Source: DASVWH01 sp036389715 (lineage in GTDB: Bacteria; Acidobacteriota; Blastocatellia; Pyrinomonadales; Pyrinomonadaceae). From it: 64,000 bases of DNA. The stretch lies in assembly GCA_036389715.1 (NCBI GenBank), contig DASVWH010000051.1:39450-103449 (forward strand), read 5' to 3'. How positions within the stretch are numbered: position 1 is the stretch's first letter; each line of letters starts with the position of its first letter. Below, one piece after another: positions 33,139 to 41,160 of the stretch. A model generated the notes under the pieces. That model was not told the origin of the DNA. It made no database searches and was given only the letters and a program-made list of their open reading frames with translations. Both the position numbers and the translations under genes were made by a program.

Positions 33139-33252
33139 ACAGTTTTCAGTTTTCGGTTTTCGGTTTTTAGTTTCAAGCCATCTCCGAAGATGCGCCTGCC
33201 GGGCTCAAGTAAACGCGTTTTACTGAAAACTAAAGACTGAAAACTGAAAACT
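33139..33252. repeat. inverted heptamer array with conserved core, copy B
   Basis: CAGTTTTC- and CGGTTTT-type units on the left, ACTGAAA units on the right. The spacer reads GCCATCTCCGAAGATGCGCC, then CAAGTAAACGCGTTTTA. Its reverse complement matches the core of the array at 27477-27596. It fills the panC-panB gap. Confidence 0.8.
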
Positions 33253-33257
33253 GCTCT

Positions 33258-34148
33258 TTACCTTTCGACTTCCGTGTCCCTCTCGGTCGTCTTGATGTTC
33301 AACTCGGCGGCGGCCTCCGCGGGCAGGCCGTAACCCTCCTCGTTGGACGGGTAAGCCCCTGTGCGCACCTCTTCGGCGAAGCGGCTGATGGCGTCCGTCA
33401 TCGTCTCTCTGAGGCTGGCGTACTGGCGCACGAAGCGCGGCTGTTTGCCGAAAGAGAGGCCGAGCAGGTCGTGTATCACGAGCACCTGAATGTCGCAGCC
33501 CGCGCCCGCGCCGATGCCGATGGTCGGAACCGAAACGCTCTCCGTGATGAGCTTCGCAATCTCGCGCGGGACGACTTCGAGGACGATGGCAAAAGCGCCA
33601 GCCTCTTCGAGCGCCCGCGCATCGTCGAGCAGCGCACGCGCAGTCTCGGCCGTCTTGCCCTGGACGCGATAGCCGCCCAGCTTGTTGACCGACTGCGGCG
33701 TCAGCCCGATGTGGCCCATCACCGCAATCTCCTCGTCTACGAGCCGCTTGACCAGCGGCGCGCGCTTGCGTCCGCCTTCGAGCTTGACGGCTTCGGCCGC
33801 ACCTTCCTTGATTAGCCTGAGCGCCGAGCGAACGGCGTCATCCGCGCCCGTGTGATAACTGCCGTAAGGCATATCGGCGACCAGCAGCGCGCGCTGCACC
33901 CCGCGACGGACGGCGCGCGTGTGCATCACTATCTCGTCGAGCGTGACGGGCACTGTGTTGCCGTAGCCGAGCATCGTATTGCCGATGCTGTCGCCGACGA
34001 GCACGATGTCAATCCCTGCTTCGTCCACGATCCGCGCGGTCGTGTAATCGTAGGCGGTCAGGCAGACCAGCCGTTCGCCTCTCTCCTTGCTCGCACGCAA
34101 GGAAGGCGCGGTCACTTTCTCAGGACGCTGCGGTTTGAGATAAGCCAT
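33258..34148 (-). CDS. panB: 3-methyl-2-oxobutanoate hydroxymethyltransferase
   Basis: Encodes 296 residues from ATG 34148 (MAYLKPQRPEKVTAPSLRAS); the frame extends 20 codons further but an AAGGG/AGAAG site supports this start. Family motifs: LVCLTAYDYTTARIVDEAGIDIVLVGDSIGN read in two parts, VADMPYGSYHTGADDAVRSA, AVKLEGGRKRAPLVKRLVDE, VMGHIGLTPQSVNKLGGYRV and IGIGAGAGCDIQVLVIHDLLG. It converts ketoisovalerate plus methylene-tetrahydrofolate to ketopantoate. It forms a panBC unit on the minus strand with a promoter about 105 bp upstream. Confidence 0.96.
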   Translation of the reverse strand: MAYLKPQRPEKVTAPSLRASKERGERLVCLTAYDYTTARIVDEAGIDIVLVGDSIGNTMLGYGNTVPVTLDEIVMHTRAVRRGVQRALLVADMPYGSYHTGADDAVRSALRLIKEGAAEAVKLEGGRKRAPLVKRLVDEEIAVMGHIGLTPQSVNKLGGYRVQGKTAETARALLDDARALEEAGAFAIVLEVVPREIAKLITESVSVPTIGIGAGAGCDIQVLVIHDLLGLSFGKQPRFVRQYASLRETMTDAISRFAEEVRTGAYPSNEEGYGLPAEAAAELNIKTTERDTEVER

Positions 34149-34252
34149 CTTCTTACCCTTTCTGCACACTCCTGCGCGGCAACCACGCCCCGCGCGACCG
34201 CCGCTCATCCCGTTTCGATTGAAGTCTCAAGGTACGAGGGCGCAAGGCAGCA

Positions 34253-34282
34253 ATTATAGGCGAGCGCGCCGTGAGCCCGCAA
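34253..34282 (-). promoter_or_regulatory. panBC promoter
   Basis: On the minus strand: TTGCGG (34277-34282), an 18-bp spacer and a perfect TATAAT (34253-34258). The predicted leader to the panB ATG is about 100 nt. Confidence 0.55.
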
Positions 34283-34391
34283 CCGAAAGCAAGGGCCTGG
34301 GAGCAGCCGTGAGGGGAAACGCAGCGCCGCCCCCGGGCTCAAATCACCGCCCTTGGCTCCGCGCGGCCTGAGAGGCTTTCGCCCCTGCTGC

Positions 34392-34922
34392 TCATCCTTT
34401 GCTTTCCCAGCGCCTGACTGCCGAATCGTCCGTCGTCTCCGCGAGCAACTCTTTAATGCTGCGCCCGAGCGCCGGGTGCCGAAGGTCCGGGGCAAGCTCG
34501 GCGAGCGGCGTGAGCACGAAGCGGCGCTGGTGCAGGCGCGGGTGCGGGAGTTGTAAGAATTCGGTCGCGCGCTGCTCGTCCGCATAAAGCAGGAGGTCCA
34601 GGTCAATGGTTCGCGGGCCGCGCACGCGCACGCGCCTGCGCCCCAGTGCGTACTCGATGCGCAGCAGCCGCGCGAGCAGTTGTTCGGGCGCAGGCAGCGC
34701 GCCCCGAAGGTGGGCCGCCATGTTGAGGAACGCGGGCTGGTCCGGCACGTCAACGGGCTCTGTCTCGTAGATGGACGAGAGGCGGACGATCGGGAGCCCC
34801 GCGTCGAGCAGCCCGCGCACGGCGAGCAGCAGATTCCCCGCGCGGTCGCCCAGGTTCGAGCCGAGCCCGACATAGGCGTCGGCGAAGGCTGGGGGCAATG
34901 GTCCGTCGTCTGGAGTCATCAT
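34392..34922 (-). CDS. folK: HPPK, 6-hydroxymethyl-dihydropterin pyrophosphokinase
   Basis: A 176-residue enzyme of folate synthesis that transfers pyrophosphate from ATP to the pterin alcohol. Motifs: DAYVGLGSNLGDRAGNLLLA, SSIYETEPVDVPDQPAFLNM, and the metal/ATP segment RVRGPRTIDLDLLLYADEQR followed by LQLPHPRLHQRRFVLTPLAEL. The first 12 residues before the fold are extra. It is followed on the same strand, after about 240 bp with a separate promoter, by panB, an enzyme that uses a folate cofactor. Whether the two are co-regulated is not evident. Confidence 0.95.
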   Translation of the reverse strand: MMTPDDGPLPPAFADAYVGLGSNLGDRAGNLLLAVRGLLDAGLPIVRLSSIYETEPVDVPDQPAFLNMAAHLRGALPAPEQLLARLLRIEYALGRRRVRVRGPRTIDLDLLLYADEQRATEFLQLPHPRLHQRRFVLTPLAELAPDLRHPALGRSIKELLAETTDDSAVRRWESKG

Positions 34923-35041
34923 CGTCTGGCCCGGCCGACAGCGTGAGGGAATAAAAGTCCGGCGTCAACCCGACAGGCGCTTGACGGCGCGCACAGCTCT
35001 TCTCTCAAGGCTCGAACTGCCCGGCCCGGCCCGCGCGGCTT

Positions 35042-35070
35042 TTGACTACAGACTTCGGACTCTCTAGACT
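35042..35070 (+). promoter_or_regulatory. possible promoter of the ABC-2-like gene, overlapping a GACT-type repeat
   Basis: TTGACT, a 17-bp spacer and TAGACT end about 20 bp before the ATG at 35090. The same stretch is a degenerate repeat of GACTNNAGACT words (35042-35077), so the promoter resemblance could be partly a by-product of the repeat. Confidence 0.35.
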
Positions 35071-35089
35071 CCAGACGGGTGAGGGGCCT

Positions 35090-36823
35090 ATGGAGCAACT
35101 GCGCGCGCTGATCTGGTTAAAGTGGACGCTCTTCCGCAATACGATGCGGTCGCGCAAGGCCGTCCTGAGCCGCGTCGCTTCGATGCTCGGGACGCTGGCG
35201 GCGCTCGGGCTCGCGCTGGTCATCGCGCTGGCGCTCGGGTTCGTCGTTTACAAGGTCTTAACGCCGGACATCGGCTATCGTTTGACGCGCTTGCCGCCGG
35301 GCCAGACCTCCGCCGGAGTGCTCAAAGACCTCGCCCCGCCCGCTCGCTTCCTGGTCTTCACGATCTTCGCGGTCATCTACCTGATGTGGGCGACCGTGCC
35401 GCTCAGCCTCGGCGGCGGCAGCCGCTTCGACGCCGGACGGCTGCTGCTCTATCCCATCTCGCTGCGCAAGCTCTTCGCCATAGATTTCATGAGCGAGCTG
35501 ACCGGCCTCGGCTCGATCTTCGCCATCCCGATCCTGCTGGCCGTCGCCATCGGCGCGGGCTTCGGAAACGAGAACCTGCTGCTGGCGCTGCCCGCCGCGG
35601 CGTTTGCCATTATCTGCGGCATAGCGCTGGCGAAATGGCTCTCGACCGCCGTCGGCGCGTTGATGCAGAAAAGGCGGACGCGGGGCGAGACGGTCCTGGC
35701 CCTAATCGGCGTGGTGGTCGGGCTCGGCGGAGTCCTGCTGGGTGAACTGGCGCAGTCACTGGCGCGCAACACGGCCTCTTTCGGAGGACTGCGCTGGACG
35801 CCGCCCGGCGCGGCTGCCGTCGCTCTGGTGGACGGCCTGCGCGAAGGCGGCGGCGGCGATTACGCGCTCGCGATGCTGACGCTGGCCGCCTACACAGTCT
35901 TGCTCGTCCTCTCGACTTACTTCATCGCGCGGCGCGCGGCGCTCGGCGCGGGCGGCGAGAAGCGCAGCGTCGCCAGGGTTCGCGCTCCCGGCAGCGCGGC
36001 CGCGTACACCGGATGGCGGCTGCCGCTCGTCTCCGCGCAGATTTCAGCCGTCGTCGAAAAGGAGCTGCGCTATGCGATGCGCAATGCGCAGCTGCGCATG
36101 ATGGCGTTGATGCCGCTGGTGCTGATCGGCGTCAGGCTGATGCAAAGCAGGCGCTTTGCGCGCGAGTTTCAAGGCCGGGATGCGTTGCCGTCCGAGGCCG
36201 TCTCTTACGCCAACGATTTCGCCGCATACGGCGAGGGGCTGCTGGTGGCGGCGGGCGTGCTCTACATCTTTCTGATTCTCTCGTCGCTGGCGTGCAACCT
36301 CTTCGCCTATGAAGGGAGCGGGATGCGTGCCTTCATCCTTTCGCCCGTCAACCGGCGCTCGATTCTCGTCGGCAAGAATATCGCGATCACTTTTCTGGCC
36401 CTGCTCTTCTGCACCGTGCTGCTGTCCATCAACCAGCTCGTCTTTCACGATCTCTCGCTCGCGGCGCTCTGTTTCGCGGCGCTCTGCTTTCTGCTCTTCG
36501 CGGCGCTCTTCTCGCTCATCGGCAACTGGCTCTCGATGCGCTTTCCGAAGCCCTTGCAGTTCGGCAAGCGGATGAACGCCTCCGGGGTGACGGCCTTCCT
36601 GCTGATTCCGCTCGTCGTCGGGATGGCGCTGCCGCCCGTGCTCGCCGCGCTGGCCGGTTACCTGACGCATAGTTTGGTTGTCAAGTATGTTACACTGGCG
36701 CTGTTCGCCGCCGTCGCGCTCGCTCTCTACGGCCTGCTGATTAATGCACAGGGGCGGGCGCTCTCCGGCAGCGAATACGAAATTCTTGAGGCCGTCAGCG
36801 GACGGAATGAAACGCAGGGATGA
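35090..36823 (+). CDS. ABC-2-type multispanning membrane protein (putative exporter permease)
   Basis: Encodes 577 residues from ATG 35090 (MEQLRALIWLKWTLFRNTMR), with GAGGGG upstream. About twelve hydrophobic segments occur in two halves. The N-terminal WLKWTLFRNTMR and the later EKELRYAMRNAQLRMMALMP are repeats of the amphipathic entry helix typical of ABC-2 permeases, so the protein looks like two fused permease modules. The segment YEGSGMRAFILSPVNRRSILVGKN resembles large uncharacterised ABC exporters. No ABC ATPase gene lies next to it, so either it pairs with an ATPase encoded elsewhere (the gene may have been separated) or the call is only structural. Confidence 0.65.
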   Translation: MEQLRALIWLKWTLFRNTMRSRKAVLSRVASMLGTLAALGLALVIALALGFVVYKVLTPDIGYRLTRLPPGQTSAGVLKDLAPPARFLVFTIFAVIYLMWATVPLSLGGGSRFDAGRLLLYPISLRKLFAIDFMSELTGLGSIFAIPILLAVAIGAGFGNENLLLALPAAAFAIICGIALAKWLSTAVGALMQKRRTRGETVLALIGVVVGLGGVLLGELAQSLARNTASFGGLRWTPPGAAAVALVDGLREGGGGDYALAMLTLAAYTVLLVLSTYFIARRAALGAGGEKRSVARVRAPGSAAAYTGWRLPLVSAQISAVVEKELRYAMRNAQLRMMALMPLVLIGVRLMQSRRFAREFQGRDALPSEAVSYANDFAAYGEGLLVAAGVLYIFLILSSLACNLFAYEGSGMRAFILSPVNRRSILVGKNIAITFLALLFCTVLLSINQLVFHDLSLAALCFAALCFLLFAALFSLIGNWLSMRFPKPLQFGKRMNASGVTAFLLIPLVVGMALPPVLAALAGYLTHSLVVKYVTLALFAAVALALYGLLINAQGRALSGSEYEILEAVSGRNETQG

Positions 36824-36830
36824 GGGCATT

Positions 36831-36932
36831 TAATCATTTCATCGTGTAATCATTGATTCATTTAGTCATTAACCCGGCAGCTCGGTCAATGATGAAATGA
36901 ATCGGTGAATCAATGGCTAAATGATTAAATCT
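36831..36932. repeat. inverted array of TCATTTA / TAAATGA-type repeats
   Basis: Left arm words such as TTTAATCATTTCATC, TAATCATTGATTCATTTAG; right arm AATGATGAAATGAATC, GAATCAATGGCTAAATGATT. The arms are complementary in order around a 20-nt GC-rich centre (AACCCGGCAGCTCGG). It lies between two co-directional genes and could fold into a long AT-rich hairpin. Confidence 0.75.
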
Positions 36933-37028
36933 CTTTCCTTCCTCCCGGCTCTCGGATTCCAGCGATGCTTTTTTGCCCTCCGGCGAAAACGCATCCGGGC
37001 GGGTTGATGCAGCCCCGTCCAGACACAA

Positions 37029-38336
37029 ATGGCTCGCAGAAAATTTCGCAGCAACCAGCGCCACGAACCCGTCACGGAGCGCTCCTTTCAGGAGTTCCTC
37101 TCTTCGAGCCCCGCGCCGCAGACCTCCCGCACGGAGCTGATGCGCCTCGTTCGCGGCGGCGAAGATACCTTCCTCGAACTCAAAGTCAAACTCTCGAACA
37201 CGGAGAAGGTCGCGCAGGAGATCGTCGCCTTGGCCAATACGGGCGGCGGCGTGATCGTCTTCGGCGTCAACGACCAGTTGCGCGTCGAGGGCCTGGACGA
37301 CGCAGAGGGCGTGCAGGACGAGCTGGTCCGCATCTGCCGCGAAGAGATTCAGCCGCCGCTCGTGCCCTTCATTGACCGCATCGCGTTTGACAACGGGCGG
37401 CGCATCGTCGCGCTCGATGTCTTCGGCAAGGCGCGCCCTTACCGGACGCGCGACGGCCGCTTCTACATTCGCATCGGCTCGGAAAAGCGCGAGGCGTCGC
37501 GCGAAGAGCTGTCCTCGCTAATCGACGAAGCCCGCCCGTTTCGCTACGAAAACGTCCCGGCCAACGGCTCCTCCCTGCCCGACATAGACGAGGCGCATCT
37601 GTGGAGCTTCGTCAAGGAGTTTGAAGGCGATGCTTTTGACGAGGCGAGCGTTCTGGGCTATCCGACGAAAGACGTGCTGGAGCGAGACCTTCTGCTGGCC
37701 GCGACGAGCGGGAGCGAGACCATCCCGACCGTCGCCGGGCTGCTCCTCTTCGGGCGAGACGAGCGCGTGGCCGAACTCCTGCCGCGCTCCGTCATCGTCG
37801 CCACGCGCTTCGCGGGCGACACGACGCAGGCGGCCATTGTCGAGCGCACACAACTCTCCGGCAACCTGCACACGCTCTACGAAGCGGCGCTGCGCTTCAT
37901 CGGGCGCTACGCCGATTTATGGGAGACGCGCCCGCGCAGCTTTCCGGCGGCGGAAGTGACGGATGCGCCCGTCGCGGCGCGCGCCAACTATCACAGGGGC
38001 GCGGTCGGCGAAGGCGTCGCCAATGCGCTCATTCATCGTGACCTGGCGCTGCGCGATTTCGTCACGCGCCTTCACATCTTCGACCGCTCGATAGAGCTGA
38101 TTAACCCTCGCCGCAGCGTCGGCTTTGCGCCCGTCGCGCAGAAGGCCATCCGCTACGGCATTCCGCAGCGGCTCAATCCGCAGTTGGCGGCAATCTTCAA
38201 AAGTGCGGCCTACGGGCTGACGCTTGCGCAGGGCGGGCTGCCCGCGCTGCTGCACCATTCGCGGCTCTTCGCGGGCCGCCGCGCAGAGCTGCACGCCTTC
38301 AACGACGAGTTTCGACTGCGGTTCTACGGCGTCTGA
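37029..38336 (+). CDS. AlbA_2 (Schlafen-like) domain protein with RecG-type HATPase segment
   Basis: Encodes 435 residues. Residues about 40-160 form an AlbA_2 domain: GGEDTFLELKVKLSNTEKVA, QEIVALANTGGGVIVFGVND, then GRFYIRIGSEKREASREEL. The later part (about 225-400) holds TVAGLLLFGRDERVAELLP, RGAVGEGVANALIHRDLALR and RSIELINPRR, as in the ATP-dependent DNA-binding 'RecG-like' regulators. These proteins are usually annotated as putative transcriptional regulators and some are linked to defence. There is no helicase domain despite the common RecG label. It begins at ATG 37029 without a strong ribosome site. Confidence 0.8.
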   Translation: MARRKFRSNQRHEPVTERSFQEFLSSSPAPQTSRTELMRLVRGGEDTFLELKVKLSNTEKVAQEIVALANTGGGVIVFGVNDQLRVEGLDDAEGVQDELVRICREEIQPPLVPFIDRIAFDNGRRIVALDVFGKARPYRTRDGRFYIRIGSEKREASREELSSLIDEARPFRYENVPANGSSLPDIDEAHLWSFVKEFEGDAFDEASVLGYPTKDVLERDLLLAATSGSETIPTVAGLLLFGRDERVAELLPRSVIVATRFAGDTTQAAIVERTQLSGNLHTLYEAALRFIGRYADLWETRPRSFPAAEVTDAPVAARANYHRGAVGEGVANALIHRDLALRDFVTRLHIFDRSIELINPRRSVGFAPVAQKAIRYGIPQRLNPQLAAIFKSAAYGLTLAQGGLPALLHHSRLFAGRRAELHAFNDEFRLRFYGV

Positions 38337-38366
38337 AACGGGCGCGCCGGAAGCTGCAAATAGCTG

Positions 38367-38437
38367 AGCTGTAAAAGCCTCCGGGCGGGGAACCCTTGCT
38401 GTCGGCAAGTGCTCTCCGCCCGGAGGCTTTTACAGCT
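38367..38437. terminator. long-stem bidirectional terminator
   Basis: AGCTGTAAAAGCCTCCGGGCGG (38367-38388) pairs perfectly over 22 bp with 38416-38437; the loop is 27 nt. It sits between the convergent AlbA_2 and VWFA genes. The A4 and T4 tracts are inside the stem, as in the terminator at 19981-20058. Confidence 0.7.
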
Positions 38438-38455
38438 GGTTGATGCGCGACCGTT

Positions 38456-39685
38456 TCAGCCTTTCGGCGCGTTGTAGAACTGGCGGCTCTGCACTATGTA
38501 CTCCTTATCGTCTAACTGCCCGTCGCCGTTGACATCCACCTTGACGACGATCTTGTGCTGCTTGCCGTCGCGCTGCTCGCCCGGATTGTAACCGAGGCTG
38601 TACTGGTTGCGCAGCAGGCTGTTGATTGTTTTAAGCACGGTCGGAACCTCGCCGGGGAACGTCACCGGCAGGTACATGCCGCCCGTCTCTTTGGCGAAGG
38701 TGGTGAGGGCGCTCTGCGCTTGAAGGAACGTCATCCGGCCGGGATTCCCCATGATGTCGTCGGTCGGGGCCAGCTCGTCGCCGTATTTCTTGAAGAACAG
38801 GTTCCCCGTGCCGATGATGTAGATGGGCACGCCGGAGTTCTGCACGATCTTGCGCACCTTGTCGAAGTTGGTCTTGCTGAAGGTGTCAATGCCGGTCGTA
38901 ATCATAATCATGGCCTTGCGGCGGCCCGTCAGGGCGGCCAGCCCGGCGTAATCGGCCGTCTGCTCTTTCGACTGGTCGAGGACCACCGCGTCACCCTTAC
39001 CGCCGACGAGCGTGAACCGGATCGCATCGTAAAGGTTCGAGTCCCGGAAGGCCGGACTGTTTCTCAGCATCAGGTTGATGACCTGGCTGATGCGCTTCGG
39101 GTCGTTGGTGAAATCCGTCAGGGGCGTCGGGCGGATGTCGTAAGCGATGACGGAAACATAGTCCTCCGGCGGCCTGACGAACTGCGAGAGGAACATCGCC
39201 ATCGGGCGCAGCACCTCGTTCTGTCCGGCCTCCATCCCGCCGCTGCCGACATAGCCTATCCCGGCGCTCAGCTTGCTGTACTCGACCACCATCGCGACCG
39301 TAATCGGTGCTTCCGGCGTCGAGAAATTGGTAATCTCCTTGCGCACGCCGTCTTCAAAGATGGCGAAGTTCTCTTTCTTCAGGCCGGTGATGATCTGGTT
39401 GCTCTTCTTGTGATAGACGACGGCGTCAACGTTGACGAGCGCCGTCGTCACCGTCAGCCTCTCGGCCTCCTGCGGCTTGCCGACGACATCCGGCGGGAGC
39501 GGCTCCTGCTTCTCCTCTTCCTGCTGCTGCCCGCCCTCGCCGGGGCGCTTGTTCTTTTTCTGATTCGTCGTGGGCGGCTGGCGTCTGGATTGAGCCAGCA
39601 GGTTGAGATTGCCCGCGGCCCCGAGGATGAGGATAAGCAAGAGCGCCGGAACAGTGAGACGACGGGAGCAGCTGGTACGGTTCAT
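38456..39685 (-). CDS. secreted VWFA-related Acidobacterial domain protein
   Basis: Encodes 409 residues from ATG 39685 (TTG two codons earlier is equally possible; AAAGGAA lies upstream). The signal peptide is LTVPALLLILILGAAGNLNLLAQS. A Lys/Glu/Gln/Pro-rich linker (about 34-72) precedes RLTVTTALVNVDAVVYHKKS, GLKKENFAIFEDGVRKEITN and a von Willebrand A domain (VAMVVEYSKLS, DSNLYDAIRF, KAMIMITTGIDTFSKT). The order and the spacing of these blocks are those of the VWFA-related domain that is abundant in Acidobacteria. The metal-site DxSxS is altered (VVEYSKLS), so metal-dependent adhesion is doubtful. It is the clearest phylum marker in the window. Confidence 0.9.
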   Translation of the reverse strand: MNRTSCSRRLTVPALLLILILGAAGNLNLLAQSRRQPPTTNQKKNKRPGEGGQQQEEEKQEPLPPDVVGKPQEAERLTVTTALVNVDAVVYHKKSNQIITGLKKENFAIFEDGVRKEITNFSTPEAPITVAMVVEYSKLSAGIGYVGSGGMEAGQNEVLRPMAMFLSQFVRPPEDYVSVIAYDIRPTPLTDFTNDPKRISQVINLMLRNSPAFRDSNLYDAIRFTLVGGKGDAVVLDQSKEQTADYAGLAALTGRRKAMIMITTGIDTFSKTNFDKVRKIVQNSGVPIYIIGTGNLFFKKYGDELAPTDDIMGNPGRMTFLQAQSALTTFAKETGGMYLPVTFPGEVPTVLKTINSLLRNQYSLGYNPGEQRDGKQHKIVVKVDVNGDGQLDDKEYIVQSRQFYNAPKG

Positions 39686-39740
39686 GGTCAAAAATTCCTT
39701 TGTAAAAAGAGGGGGGAATCCAAATGTTTTCGATAACGGA

Positions 39741-39770
39741 ATATTAGGCGCTTGCCCTTCGCATGGTCAA
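39741..39770 (-). promoter_or_regulatory. promoter of the VWFA gene
   Basis: On the minus strand TTGACC (39765-39770), an 18-bp spacer and TAATAT (39741-39746); the leader would be about 50 nt. Confidence 0.6.
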
Positions 39771-39783
39771 GAATAGTCAGATG

Positions 39784-39850
39784 CCGGAGGCCGAACGGCG
39801 GATGCCCGTCCGCACGCTTCGAGCGCGGGCATTCTCCATCCGGCCTCCGG
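39784..39850 (-). terminator. hairpin after the PA-IL-like gene
   Basis: CCGGAGGCCG and CGGCCTCCGG frame a second internal stem (GGATGCCCG with CGGGCATTC). It lies 50 bp beyond the stop of the gene at 39900 on the minus strand. No T-run follows. Confidence 0.45.
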
Positions 39851-39899
39851 TGCCGCTCCTGCCGTTCCGGTCCCCTTGTGAAGCCGCCGACGCTTCCCC

Positions 39900-40679
39900 C
39901 TAGCGCCCCATCGCCTCGGCTTCGATAATCACCTCGTATGAGCCCGTATTGTCGTTGAGGTTCCCTTCGTTGACGCCGAGAAAGAGTACGCCGTCGCGCT
40001 GCGCGATGAACTCGCGGCTGCGCCCGATGAGGATAAAGTCGTCGTTATCATCGCCGATGACGGCGATCAGCGCGCCGGTCGGTTCGGAGCGCATCAGCTT
40101 GTCCCTGTCGGGCAGCGTCGCCACGCCGCCCGGCGTCGAGGTCCGGCCCGCCCCGAGCGCGATCTGCCCGTTGGCCCGGATGCGCAGCCGCTGGCCGCGC
40201 CTGACTACCAATCCGCTATTCGTCCAGCCGTTGGACGCATTGTCGCCGCGCACGCGCGCGTTGATCTGGAAGAAGGTCGGGGAAGCCTGCGAGGGCGTCG
40301 TCTGCCTGCCGCCCGGTTGCGGCGTGTCGTCCATGTCCGGCTGCGAGGCCGGGGGCTGCGCGGCGGGCCTGGACGTGTTCGGGCGCGGCTGTATGTTGGG
40401 GACGCTCTGGTTGCCGCCCGCGTCCGTATCGTCGTTGGCGGCGATCCCGGACGAATCGAATTCGATGGATTCCACGTCTTCCATGTAGAGCGTGACGCGG
40501 CTGCGGCGGCCGCGCCCGCCCGTCCCGATGAGGACGGTGAACTGCTGATCCTTGAAGCCTATGACCTGGCCGCGAATGACGCTGCCATCCTTCAGGCGAA
40601 TGGTGTCTGCCAACGCCGTCAGACCGAGGCAGAGACAGAGCAGCAGGGCGACGAGCGCGAAGATGATTTTGCGGTTCAT
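39900..40679 (-). CDS. secreted protein with C-terminal PA-IL (LecA)-like domain
   Basis: Encodes 259 residues from ATG 40679, which has GGAGGAG 5 nt upstream; the open frame extends 96 codons further but that part lacks support. A signal peptide (KIIFALVALLLCLCLGLTALA) is followed by DTIRLKDGSVIRGQVIGFKD, a small beta segment common in acidobacterial secreted proteins, then a Pro/Gln/Ser/Thr-rich linker (about 85-135). The C-terminal domain (VRGDNASNGWTNSGLVVRRG, GALIAVIGDDNDDFILIGRS, LFLGVNEGNLNDNTGSYEV) has the pattern of PA-IL-like galactose-binding lectin domains, including the acidic DNDD and NxxD-N calcium-type residues. Sugar binding is inferred only. Confidence 0.75.
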   Translation of the reverse strand: MNRKIIFALVALLLCLCLGLTALADTIRLKDGSVIRGQVIGFKDQQFTVLIGTGGRGRRSRVTLYMEDVESIEFDSSGIAANDDTDAGGNQSVPNIQPRPNTSRPAAQPPASQPDMDDTPQPGGRQTTPSQASPTFFQINARVRGDNASNGWTNSGLVVRRGQRLRIRANGQIALGAGRTSTPGGVATLPDRDKLMRSEPTGALIAVIGDDNDDFILIGRSREFIAQRDGVLFLGVNEGNLNDNTGSYEVIIEAEAMGR

Positions 40680-41160
40680 GATTCTCCTCCGGAGATAAAC
40701 GCTTTCTCTAAGGACTCGGACGGATAAAGGGAGCATCCGACGTTTAGCAAAGACGAGTACACTTTTGCAAGCGGGAGAGCCATGTATTGAGCCGATGGAT
40801 GCTCGGACCGGACGGCGAGGTTGCTTTTCAAGAGGAGCCGGGCAACAAAGGGCGAGCCGCGCCCGGTCTGCCCGGCACGGCCTGAGGGGAAGCGTCCGCC
40901 GCCGGGCGCTTCCCCTCAGCTCAACCGGCAGCCCGTCAAGTCCGCCTTTAAAAGTTCCGTCTTTCAAAGGCAGCCCACTCGATTGCGCATTCGTTTCCGG
41001 TCGAACTGCGGCCGGAAGCGGCCCTGGCCCCGCGAGCCCGTGCCCGGAGAGTAAGCAGTTTTAGAGCGTGCTGCGAAGGAGCAGTTTGGAGGTTGGCTGA
41101 AAAGCGGAGGCGGCGAGTTTTCAAAGCTCGCCGCCCTCCGTCAAGGCGTAAGCCGTGCCT
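40680..41160. other. 481-bp intergenic region with hairpins
   Basis: No gene recognised. It contains a perfect 13-bp stem at 40882-40919 (CTGAGGGGAAGCG and its complement), a purine-rich element similar to other intergenic hairpins here, and a terminator at 41109-41135 (GGCGGCGAG / CTCGCCGCC) ending the minus-strand gene at 41161. A weak TTGCAA/TAAACG pair near 40750-40780 could drive the PA-IL-like gene. Short open frames across it have no coding features. Confidence 0.5.
41109..41135 (-). terminator. terminator of the gene at 41161
   Basis: Perfect 9-bp stem GGCGGCGAG / CTCGCCGCC with a 9-nt loop, extended imperfectly on both sides, 25 bp beyond the stop codon on the minus strand. Confidence 0.55.

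Noticed and set aside
24638..33252. Heptamer arrays considered as CRISPR arrays
   Set aside because: Units are 7-8 nt without spacers, arms are inverted relative to each other and no cas genes are near.
37029..38336. RecG helicase
   Set aside because: Only the AlbA_2 and RecG-like C-terminal regulatory segment are present; there are no helicase motifs.
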